Source: Desulfoferula sp040751985 (GTDB lineage: Bacteria > Desulfobacterota > Desulfarculia > Desulfarculales > Desulfarculaceae). From it: 28,610 bases of DNA. Below are positions 22,406 through 28,610 of this stretch, one piece after another; position 1 is the stretch's first letter; every line of letters starts with the position of its first letter. A program made the position numbers and the translations under genes. The notes beneath the pieces were generated by a model. That model worked only from the letters and a program-made list of their open reading frames with translations, had not been told where the DNA came from and did not search any database. The stretch lies in the NCBI GenBank assembly GCA_040751985.1, contig JBFMFU010000018.1, positions 1 through 28,610 on the forward strand, read 5' to 3'.

Positions 22406-23764
22406 ATGGCAGACGTGGCTCCTTTTCGGGCCCTGCGCTACGACCAGAGCAAGGTTTCCAACCTCACCAACGTGGTCACGCCGCCCTACGACGTAATCAA
22501 CCCCCAGCAGCAGGCCGAGTACTACGCCTCGGACCCCTATAACATCATCCGGGTGGAGCTGAACAAGAAGCGCCAGAGCGACAGCACCGCCGAAAACCGC
22601 TACACCCGCTCGGCCCAGCACTTCGCCAACTGGCAGGCCCAGGGCGTCCTCAAGCGCGACCCCGCGCCGGCCTTTTACATCAGCGAGACCACCTACCAGG
22701 ACGCCGAGGGCCAGAAGCGGGTGCGCCGGGGCTTCTTCACCCTGCTCAAGGTGGCGGACGTGTCCGAGCGCAAGGTGCTGCCCCACGAGCAGACCTTCAC
22801 CGTGCACAAGGAAGACCGCTTCCAGCTCACCAAGGCCGTGCAGGCCAACATCTCGCCCATCTTCGCCCTGTACCCCGACGACGACAACCAGGTGATGGGA
22901 GCCCTGGACGCGGCCCGGGAGCCCGAGCCCATCGAGGACTTCGTGGACCCCATGGGCCTGCCCCAGAAGCTCTACCGCATCACCGACGGCCAGGCCTGCC
23001 GCCGGGTGCAGGAGCTGATGCACCACAAGGTGATCTTCATCGCCGACGGCCACCACCGCTACGAGACGGCCATCAACTACCGCAACTACATGCGCAGCCA
23101 GGCGCCCCAGGCCGGGCCCCAGGCCAGCTTCAACTATACGATGACCTACCTCTGCTCCATGAACGATCCGGGCCTGACCATCTTCGCCTGCCACCGGATG
23201 CTGCCCCACCTGGACGGATTTGCCGCCGAGGACTTTCTGCGCCTGGCCAAGCCCTACTTCGACGTGCAGGAGATCTCCATCCAGGGCCGGCCCGACGACG
23301 TGCGCAGCCGCCTGACCCAGGCCCTGGCCCAGGCCGACGCCCGTGGCAACAGCCTGGGCCTGGTCTCCCACGACAGCGAGGTGGGCTATCTGCTCACGGT
23401 CAAACCCGAGGCCGTCAAAAACCTGCAGAACGCGAACCTGGCCGCCCCCCTGGCCAGGCTGGACGTGGTGATTTTGACCTCCCTGGTGCTGGAGAAGCTC
23501 TTGGGCCTGGACAACGCGGCCCGTGACCAGGAGCACACCATCGAGTACGTGGCTGACATGCACTACGTGCTGGACAAGGTGCGCTACGGCAAGGCCCGCC
23601 TGGCCTTCCTGCTCAACCCCACCAAGGTGGAGCAGGTGCAGGAGATCGCCACCGCCGGGCTGATCATGCCCCGCAAGGCCACCTACTTCTACCCCAAGGT
23701 GCTCACGGGCCTGGTGATCAACCCCCTGGACCCGGCCGAGAAGGTGGCCGGCTGCCCGCAGTAG
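22406..23764 (+). CDS. DUF1015 family protein
   Basis: 452 residues that match the DUF1015 pattern from end to end: FRALRYD at the start, TPPYDVI, YNIIRVEL, RRGFFTLLKV, HEQTF, and the hallmark IADGHHRYETA. Widespread in anaerobes and Firmicutes; the function is not established. No signal peptide or membrane segments. Its stop is 8 bp before the methyltransferase gene, so the two are probably co-transcribed. Confidence 0.93.
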   Translation: MADVAPFRALRYDQSKVSNLTNVVTPPYDVINPQQQAEYYASDPYNIIRVELNKKRQSDSTAENRYTRSAQHFANWQAQGVLKRDPAPAFYISETTYQDAEGQKRVRRGFFTLLKVADVSERKVLPHEQTFTVHKEDRFQLTKAVQANISPIFALYPDDDNQVMGALDAAREPEPIEDFVDPMGLPQKLYRITDGQACRRVQELMHHKVIFIADGHHRYETAINYRNYMRSQAPQAGPQASFNYTMTYLCSMNDPGLTIFACHRMLPHLDGFAAEDFLRLAKPYFDVQEISIQGRPDDVRSRLTQALAQADARGNSLGLVSHDSEVGYLLTVKPEAVKNLQNANLAAPLARLDVVILTSLVLEKLLGLDNAARDQEHTIEYVADMHYVLDKVRYGKARLAFLLNPTKVEQVQEIATAGLIMPRKATYFYPKVLTGLVINPLDPAEKVAGCPQ

Positions 23765-23772
23765 GCCGGCCC

Positions 23773-24507
23773 ATGGCGGCACAGGGCACCGGGGCCACCA
23801 GCCTGGATTGCCTGGGCCGCCACGTCCTGGAGCAGCCGACCGCCGGCTACCGCTTTTCCATCGACAGCGTGCTGCTGGCCGCCTTTGCGCCGGCCGCGGC
23901 CGGCCCAGTGGCCGACCTGGGGGCCGGCTGCGGGGTGCTCTGCGTGCTCCTGGCCGCGCGGGGCCTGGCCGGGCCCTTCTGGGCCCTGGAGATCGACCCC
24001 CTGGCCGCGGCCTGCTGCGGGCGCAACTTCGCCCGAGCCGGCCTGGAGGGCCGGGTGCTGGTGCACGACCTCAGCCAGACCATGGACCAGCCCAGGCCCG
24101 GCTCCTGCGCCCTGGTCATCAGCAACCCGCCCTTCGGCCGGCCCGGCCACGGCCGCCTGCCCCCGCACCCAGCCCGAGCCCAGGCCCGCCACGAGCTGGC
24201 TCTGCCGGCACAGGCCCTCTGGCAGCGGGCGGCGGAGCTGCTGCCCGCCCGGGGGCGGCTGGCCTTGTGCTGGCCGCCGGCCCGCCTGCCCCAGGCCCTG
24301 GCCGGCCTGGAGGCCCACCACTTGGCCCCCAAGCGGCTGCGCCTGGTGCACGGCCGGGCCGGGGCCGCGGCCAAGCTGGCCCTGATCGAGGCGGTCAAGG
24401 ACGGCCGGGCCCAGCTCAGGGTGGAGCCGCCCCTGATCGTCTACGGCTCCGGCCAGCGCCACACGGCCGAAGTGGAGTCTATGTACCGGGAGCTTTGCGG
24501 GCCCTGA
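23773..24507 (+). CDS. TrmN6-like methyltransferase
   Basis: 244 residues of the Rossmann-fold SAM-dependent methyltransferase class. The SAM-binding motif I is VADLGAGCGVL, and the catalytic motif NPPF (SNPPFGRPG) marks an exocyclic N6-adenine (or N-directed) methyltransferase of the TrmN6/YfiC type, which in E. coli modifies A37 of tRNA1(Val). The N-terminal TAGYRFSIDSVLLAAF is also typical. The C-terminus overlaps the convergent DUF721 gene by 29 bp. Confidence 0.85.
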   Translation: MAAQGTGATSLDCLGRHVLEQPTAGYRFSIDSVLLAAFAPAAAGPVADLGAGCGVLCVLLAARGLAGPFWALEIDPLAAACCGRNFARAGLEGRVLVHDLSQTMDQPRPGSCALVISNPPFGRPGHGRLPPHPARAQARHELALPAQALWQRAAELLPARGRLALCWPPARLPQALAGLEAHHLAPKRLRLVHGRAGAAAKLALIEAVKDGRAQLRVEPPLIVYGSGQRHTAEVESMYRELCGP

Positions 24508-24925
24508 GCGCGGCCCGGAGCAGGCCCTCCAGGGCCTGGCGCAGATCGGGGTCGGCCACGGCCTTAAGCTCCGCGGCCACCTGGGCCTCTTCCTGGGCGC
24601 TCAGCTCGGGCAAGGGCGCCGAGGGCGGGGCGGCGGGCAGGGCCGGCGAGGGCGCGCTGACCAGCTTCAGGCGACGGACCGAAAAGCCCATCTCCTGCAG
24701 CCGGCCGCACAGGGCCGGGCCGGCCAGGCCCAGCTCCTGGCGCCAGGCCGCGCCGCTGACCGCCACCACCAGCACCCCCTCGGCCTCCAGGCACACGGGC
24801 AGGGCCCGGCGGGCCATGGTCTGGCCCGCGGCCCGGCGCCAGGCCGAGAGCAGCTCCGGGGGCGGCAGGCGGCCGGGCAGCAGCCCGGCCAGCAGCTCGG
24901 CCAAGGCAGTGGGCTGGTCAGTCAT
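24479..24925 (-). CDS. DUF721/DciA-like protein
   Basis: 148 residues from ATG 24925; an upstream in-frame extension to 24991 looks non-coding (RPRPGHKRLGGPGG). The conserved part reads LLSAWRRAAGQTMARRALPV, then GVLVVAVSGAAWRQELG, close to the KH-like DUF721 domain of DciA, the helicase loader/operator of many bacteria. A Pro/Ala-rich linker and a helical tail follow. Whether it is the true DciA or a relative is not clear. It converges on the methyltransferase gene with a 29-bp overlap. Confidence 0.75.
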   Translation of the reverse strand: MTDQPTALAELLAGLLPGRLPPPELLSAWRRAAGQTMARRALPVCLEAEGVLVVAVSGAAWRQELGLAGPALCGRLQEMGFSVRRLKLVSAPSPALPAAPPSAPLPELSAQEEAQVAAELKAVADPDLRQALEGLLRAALRARKAPGT

Positions 24926-25047
24926 GGCCCCAGTATAGGTCCGGCCGCCTGGCCCGCCAAGGCGTTTGTGGCCGGGCCGCGGCCTTGCCAAGGCCTGGGG
25001 CAGCCTATAGACTGGGGCAGATTTGACCCCCTAGGCCCGGAGAGCCC

Positions 25048-25488
25048 ATGTCCAGCCGCCCAGAGCCGCCAGCCCCCCTGCCCTTGCCAGAGCGCCTGGC
25101 CTATGCCCGCGAAACCGTGGGCGGCGACCCCCTGGCCGCGGACCTGGGCCTGGTGGTGGAGGAGGTGAGCGAGGGGCGGGCGGTGGTGAGCCTGGTGCCC
25201 CAGGCCCGGCACCTGAACGCGGTGGGCCGGGTGCACGGCTCGGCGCTCTACGCCCTGGCCGACCAGGCCATGGCCGTGGCGGCCAACACCCTGGAGCGCC
25301 GGGCCCTGATCGTGCAGGCCCAGGTCAACTTCCTGGACAAGGCGCTGCCCGGCCAGAAGCTCCTGGCCACGGCCCAGGTGCGCGACCTCAAGCGCAGCCT
25401 GAGCCTGTGGGAGGTGACCATCTGCGACCAGGAGGGCCGCCAGGTGGCCCTGGCCCAGGGCCTGGGCTATCACGGGGGGGCCGGCTAG
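25048..25488 (+). CDS. PaaI-family hotdog thioesterase
   Basis: 146 residues with the hotdog thioesterase signature LNAVGRVHGSALYALADQAM (the usual HGG is HGS here), followed by VQAQVNFLDKALPG and a C-terminal strand region. The family hydrolyses acyl- or aryl-CoA thioesters. GGAGAG precedes ATG 25048. It is the first of four closely packed genes ending at 28099, separated by 1-4 bp. Confidence 0.88.
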   Translation: MSSRPEPPAPLPLPERLAYARETVGGDPLAADLGLVVEEVSEGRAVVSLVPQARHLNAVGRVHGSALYALADQAMAVAANTLERRALIVQAQVNFLDKALPGQKLLATAQVRDLKRSLSLWEVTICDQEGRQVALAQGLGYHGGAG

Positions 25489-25489
25489 A

Positions 25490-26410
25490 GTGCGCACCCG
25501 TGACGTTCTCCTGATCGTGGTGGCCTTCGCCGGCGTGGCCGGCGGGGTGTTCACCCCGGCCCTGGGGCTCATCTTCACCCCGGCCACCCTGTACCTGATG
25601 ATGCTCATCCTGTACCTGAGCTTCCTGCGCATAGACTTCGCCTCCCTGGCCCGGCTGGGTGCGGCCGGGGCGGGCCAGGTGGCCCTGTGGACGCTGCTGA
25701 AGCTGGTGGTGCTGCCCCTGGTGCTGTGGGCCCTGACCGCCTGGCTGGCCCCGCGTTGGGCCCTGGCGGTGCTACTCTTGGCCGGGGTCTCGGCCGGGGT
25801 TACGGCGCCCTTCTTCGCCCAGGTGCTGGCCGTGGACGCCAGCCGCGCCCTGCAGGTGACGGTGTTCACCTCCCTGATCGTACCGGTGAGCCTGCCCGGC
25901 CTGGTGAGCCTGCTGCAGGGGGCGCAGCTGTCCATCCCCTTCAGCCACATGTTCCGCATGCTGGCCCTGGTGATTTTCGTGCCCCTGGCCCTGGCCTACC
26001 TGAGCAAGCGCTTCCTGCCCCGCCTGCCCGCGGCCCTGGATCGCGTGCAGTACCCCCTGACCCTGGTGATTTTCTTTTTGATCAACCTGGGCGTGTTCGC
26101 GCCCTACGCCGAGTTTTTGCGCAGCCAGGGCCACGACGTGCTGGTGGCGGTGATCATCAGCTTCCTGGTGGGCGGAGCCAGTCTGCTCATCGTGATGCTG
26201 GTGGTGGGCCTGAGCCGGGACCGGGCCCTGAGCCTGGCCGGCGGGGTGGGGATGATCTTCATCAACAACGTGCTCATCGTGGTGTTCGCGGCCCGCTTCT
26301 TCGGCCCCGAGTGCCCGCTGTTGGCCGCGGCCTACATGCTGCCCCTGTTCATGAGCCTGCTGCCCCTGCGGGCCCTGTCCCAGCGCTGCCGCGGAAGGGA
26401 GAAGACCTGA
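25490..26410 (+). CDS. BASS-family (bile acid:sodium symporter-like) transporter
   Basis: 306 residues with about nine or ten membrane segments across the whole length. LMMLILYLSFLRIDF near the N-terminus and the middle AGVSAGVTAPFFAQVLAVD match the SBF/BASS pattern, in which sodium drives uptake of organic anions. The GTG start lies one base after the thioesterase stop, so translation is likely coupled. Substrate unknown. Confidence 0.78.
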   Translation: MRTRDVLLIVVAFAGVAGGVFTPALGLIFTPATLYLMMLILYLSFLRIDFASLARLGAAGAGQVALWTLLKLVVLPLVLWALTAWLAPRWALAVLLLAGVSAGVTAPFFAQVLAVDASRALQVTVFTSLIVPVSLPGLVSLLQGAQLSIPFSHMFRMLALVIFVPLALAYLSKRFLPRLPAALDRVQYPLTLVIFFLINLGVFAPYAEFLRSQGHDVLVAVIISFLVGGASLLIVMLVVGLSRDRALSLAGGVGMIFINNVLIVVFAARFFGPECPLLAAAYMLPLFMSLLPLRALSQRCRGREKT

Positions 26411-26412
26411 GC

Positions 26413-27549
26413 ATGTTCCTGGCCGTATTCTTCACCATCTATGTAGGCCTGCACCTGCTACTCTACGCGGCCACGCGCTTTCTGCTGCCGTCGGGGCTGG
26501 CCCCGCGCCTGTTGCTGTGGGCCTTCTTCGCCCTGATGATCGCGGCCCCGGCCCTGAGCGTGGTCGCCGGAAACGCCGGGCTGACGCCCATGGCCCGGCT
26601 GCTGAGCTGGAGCGGCTACCTGTGGATGGGCTACCTGATCACGGCCCTGCTCTGCCTGGGGGTGCTGGCTGTGGTCCACCTGGCGGCCTGGCCCCTGAGC
26701 TGGCTGTGGGAGGGGCTGTCCTGGTCCTGGCGGGCGCGGGCGCCCCTGGCCCTGACCCTGGCCGCGGCCTTTGTCATCACCGCCTACGCCGGCTGGTCGG
26801 CCACCCAGGTGCGCGAGGTGCGCCTGACCCTGCCCACCGCCAAGCTGCCCGCGGGCAGCCCGCGCCTGGTCATCGCCCTGACCAGCGATATGCACCTGGG
26901 CATGGCCGGCGGCCGGGCCCGGCTGCAGCGGGCGGTGGAGGTGGTCCAGGCGGCGCGGCCGGACGTATGGATCGACGCCGGCGACACCTGGGACCGGCCC
27001 CTGCTGGACGCCGAGCGCCTGACGGCCATGATGCGGGCCGTGCAGCCGCGCCTGGGCAAGTACGCCGTGTTCGGCAACCACGAGGAGTACGTGGGCCTGG
27101 CCCCCTCCGAGGCCCTGTACCAGGCGGCCGGCTTCAAGGTGCTCATGAACCAGGGGGTGTCTCCGGGGGGCGCGGTCAACATCGCCGGGGTGCTGTCCTC
27201 GCGGGAGGCGATAGAGGCCTGGGACCAGAAGGCCCTGGCCGGGCTGGACCCCAAGCTCTACACCATCTTCCTGCGCCACCGCCCCCTGGCCGCCCCCGCC
27301 ACCCTGGGCCGCTTCGACCTCCAGCTGTCGGGCCACACCCATGGCGGCCAGATGTATCCCATGCACTACCTGACCCGCCTGATCTATCCCCTGTTCCGGG
27401 GACTGTACGACCTGGGCCAGGGCTCGCGCCTCTACGTGAGCCGGGGCACCGGCACCTGGGGCCCGCCGCTGAGGCTGCTGGCCCCGCCCGAGGTGACGGT
27501 GATCGAGCTGGTGCGGCCGGGCGCGGCCCCGGACCGGAGCGGAAGCTAG
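26413..27549 (+). CDS. Membrane-anchored metallophosphoesterase (YkuE-like)
   Basis: 378 residues. Four N-terminal membrane segments (to about residue 128) are followed by a calcineurin-like phosphoesterase domain outside the membrane. Metal ligands can be read: D159-x-H161 (SDMHLG), D191 and D194 (GDTWD), N222-H223 (GNHE), and H308-x-H310 (SGHTHGGQ). ATG 26413 follows the transporter stop by 2 bp; the frame is open far upstream but only as an antisense-like artefact of GC-rich DNA. Relatives act on lipid or nucleotide phosphates; the substrate here is unknown. Confidence 0.9.
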   Translation: MFLAVFFTIYVGLHLLLYAATRFLLPSGLAPRLLLWAFFALMIAAPALSVVAGNAGLTPMARLLSWSGYLWMGYLITALLCLGVLAVVHLAAWPLSWLWEGLSWSWRARAPLALTLAAAFVITAYAGWSATQVREVRLTLPTAKLPAGSPRLVIALTSDMHLGMAGGRARLQRAVEVVQAARPDVWIDAGDTWDRPLLDAERLTAMMRAVQPRLGKYAVFGNHEEYVGLAPSEALYQAAGFKVLMNQGVSPGGAVNIAGVLSSREAIEAWDQKALAGLDPKLYTIFLRHRPLAAPATLGRFDLQLSGHTHGGQMYPMHYLTRLIYPLFRGLYDLGQGSRLYVSRGTGTWGPPLRLLAPPEVTVIELVRPGAAPDRSGS

Positions 27550-27553
27550 CCGC

Positions 27554-28099
27554 GTGTCCCTGCCCGAGGTGCTGGCCCTGGCCGTGGCCCTGGGTTGCGA
27601 CGCCTTTGCCGTGGGCCTGGCCGTGGGGGCCGTGCACCGCGCCCCGCGCCAGGTCTTCCGCCTGGCCTTCCACTTCGGCCTGTTCCAGTTCCTCATGCCC
27701 CTGGCCGGCTGGTGGCTGGGCGGCGGGCTGTCGGTATTCGCGCGGGACTACGCCCCCTGGATCGCCTGCGCCCTGCTGGTGGTCATCGGCGGCAAGATGA
27801 TCATCGACAGCCTGGGCCCGGCCCGGGACCAGGCCGCCCGCCTGGACCCCACCAAGGGCTGGTCCCTGCTGGCCCTGTCAATGGCCACCAGCATCGACGC
27901 CCTGGGCGTGGGCGCCTCTCTGGGCCTGGTGGGCCGGGCGGTGCTGTTGCCGGCGGTTATCATCGGCATAGTGGCCGCGGGCATGACCCTGGCGGCCATG
28001 CAGTTGGCCGGCCTGCTGCCCGCCCGCCTGGGCCACCGCCTGGGGCTCATCGGCGGCCTGGTGCTCCTGGGCATGGCCGTCAAGCTGGTGTTGGGCTGA
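27554..28099 (+). CDS. mntP: Manganese efflux pump MntP
   Basis: 181 residues, six predicted membrane helices in two repeats. The conserved acidic motifs are GCDAFAVGLAVG in the first helix and SIDALGVGASLG in the fourth, as in MntP/DUF204 proteins, which export Mn2+. The GTG start is 4 bp after the phosphoesterase stop. No manganese riboswitch (yybP-ykoY) precedes it; it appears to be expressed with the upstream genes. Confidence 0.92.
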   Translation: MSLPEVLALAVALGCDAFAVGLAVGAVHRAPRQVFRLAFHFGLFQFLMPLAGWWLGGGLSVFARDYAPWIACALLVVIGGKMIIDSLGPARDQAARLDPTKGWSLLALSMATSIDALGVGASLGLVGRAVLLPAVIIGIVAAGMTLAAMQLAGLLPARLGHRLGLIGGLVLLGMAVKLVLG

Positions 28100-28112
28100 G
28101 GACAATACAGGC

Positions 28113-28141
28113 TTGACCCCGCCCCGCAGACGTAGTATGTA
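28113..28141 (+). promoter_or_regulatory. Promoter of the cobalamin riboswitch transcript
   Basis: TTGACC (28113-28118), a 17-bp spacer and TATGTA (28136-28141) make a good sigma-70 match. The predicted start near 28148 coincides with the 5' edge of the riboswitch, which supports the call. Confidence 0.65.
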
Positions 28142-28147
28142 CAAGGC

Positions 28148-28310
28148 ACATACGGGAGACGGCGCCCGACTGGGCTAAGAGGGAAGACGGTGCGAAACCG
28201 TCGCGGTCCCGCCGCTGTAACCGGGGACGAAAGCCGCAGCGAGCCACTGTCCATGAGGATGGGAAGGCGCGGCTGCTAGGACGATCCGGGAGCCAGAAGA
28301 CCTGCCGTTT
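28148..28310 (+). promoter_or_regulatory. Cobalamin (B12) riboswitch
   Basis: The conserved core is clear: GCTAAGAGGGAAGACGGTGC followed by GAAACCGTC, CGGTCCCGCCGCTGTAA, GAAAGCCGCAGCGAGCCACT, and the B12 box GCCAGAAGACCTGCC at 28292-28306. It binds adenosylcobalamin or a related corrinoid and normally shuts off B12 synthesis or uptake genes. Just downstream are a strong stem GGCCCGCG / CGCGGGCC (28347-28354 with 28375-28382) and an intrinsic terminator (28413-28443), which suggests control by transcription termination. The controlled gene is not inside the window. Confidence 0.95.
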
Positions 28311-28412
28311 CCATTAGACCCGCCCGCCGGCGAGACACCGGCGCCGGGCCCGCGCCTCAGGCGGCCTCGGCAACCGCGGGCCTACCTGGGCGATGAAGAA
28401 GCAGGGTGCAAT

Positions 28413-28443
28413 CCCCAGTCCCTTCGGGCTGGGGTTTTTGTTT
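28413..28443 (+). terminator. Intrinsic terminator after the riboswitch
   Basis: CCCCAG pairs with CTGGGG around an inner CCC-TTC-GGG with a single bulged T, followed by TTTTTGTTT. It is the natural off-state element of the cobalamin riboswitch. The GC-rich stem at 28347-28382 just upstream could take part in the switch. Confidence 0.8.
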
Positions 28444-28515
28444 GCCCGCCCCGGCCCGCGGATATCGGCTCCTTCCCTGCAGTGAGGGCTTGGGCCAGCC
28501 CTCACGGGGGAACCC

Positions 28516-28557
28516 GCGGCTCCGGGGACGCCACGCCCCGGAGCCGCATTTTATTTT
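28516..28557 (+). terminator. Second strong terminator downstream of the riboswitch
   Basis: A perfect 12-bp stem GCGGCTCCGGGG / CCCCGGAGCCGC with an 8-nt loop, then ATTTTATTTT. It acts on the plus strand. There is no convincing coding sequence between it and the first terminator. A smaller hairpin, TGAGGGC / GCCCTCA, lies in between (about 28483-28504). After 28557 the last 53 bp show no supported feature; an ATG at 28591 lacks a ribosome site. Confidence 0.8.
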
Positions 28558-28610
28558 GCCGTCAGGCCAGGGGCCGCTTTCCTGTCATAGATGCGAGGAG
28601 CGGCCTTCGG

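Noticed and set aside
22337..23782. Long minus-strand frame (481 residues) opposite the DUF1015 gene
   Set aside because: It is the antisense shadow of a high-GC gene; its product is a low-complexity Gly/His/Val/Leu-rich string with no domain, while the plus strand has a clear family match.
28393..28485. 30-residue ORF after the riboswitch
   Set aside because: It runs through the terminator stem and T-tract, has no ribosome site and no family resemblance.

Overview
The window joins two very different kinds of DNA. From about 16.6 kb to the end it is strongly GC-rich, with dense codon bias and an ordinary chromosomal gene set: tRNA-Gln, tRNA-Glu, gltX, amrB (MEMO1 family), a glutaredoxin/ferredoxin-thioredoxin reductase pair, DUF1015, a TrmN6-like methyltransferase, a DUF721/DciA-like protein, a PaaI thioesterase, a BASS transporter, a metallophosphoesterase, mntP and a cobalamin riboswitch. 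This mix suggests a high-GC anaerobe of the Desulfobacterota (old Deltaproteobacteria, Desulfarculales-like). That placement is an inference from gene content, not a phylogeny.

From 1 to about 16.5 kb the DNA is visibly AT-richer and reads as an island inserted at the 3' end of tRNA-Glu. A tyrosine integrase (15347-16456) and an excisionase-like HTH gene (15077-15262) lie next to the tRNA, with arm-type repeats and a terminator between them. No second copy of the tRNA 3' end was seen, so the far end of the island is probably outside the window.

The island has three parts. (a) 1-7923: the right end of an ISL3-like insertion sequence abuts a radical SAM/SPASM gene that has lost its 5' end. Six more co-directional genes follow: a periplasmic solute-binding protein, an AAA+ protein related to sigma-54 activators but lacking the GAFTGA loop, two permeases and two ATPases. 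The transporter has NikABCDE/Opp-type composition. (b) 8238-12296: a compact module with a HerA-like ATPase, a string of overlapping small genes (two ribbon-helix-helix proteins, a coiled-coil protein, a 34-residue peptide) and an unusual tyrosine recombinase with a C-terminal zinc ribbon. (c) 12314-16456: the C-terminal remnant of a second, diverged HerA-like ATPase heads a co-directional run of an Ala-rich protein, two small membrane proteins, a winged-helix plus PD-(D/E)XK-like protein, a small possible RHH protein, the excisionase-like gene and the integrase. Parts (b) and (c) look like transfer or replication modules of integrative elements, one apparently inserted into or recombined with the other.

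The most interesting points are the radical SAM/SPASM + AAA+ + importer operon, which I do not recognise as a described system; the nested HerA elements with a severed HerA gene; an in-frame TGA in a YjdF-like membrane protein; and a cobalamin riboswitch followed by two terminators with no convincing gene between or after them inside the window.
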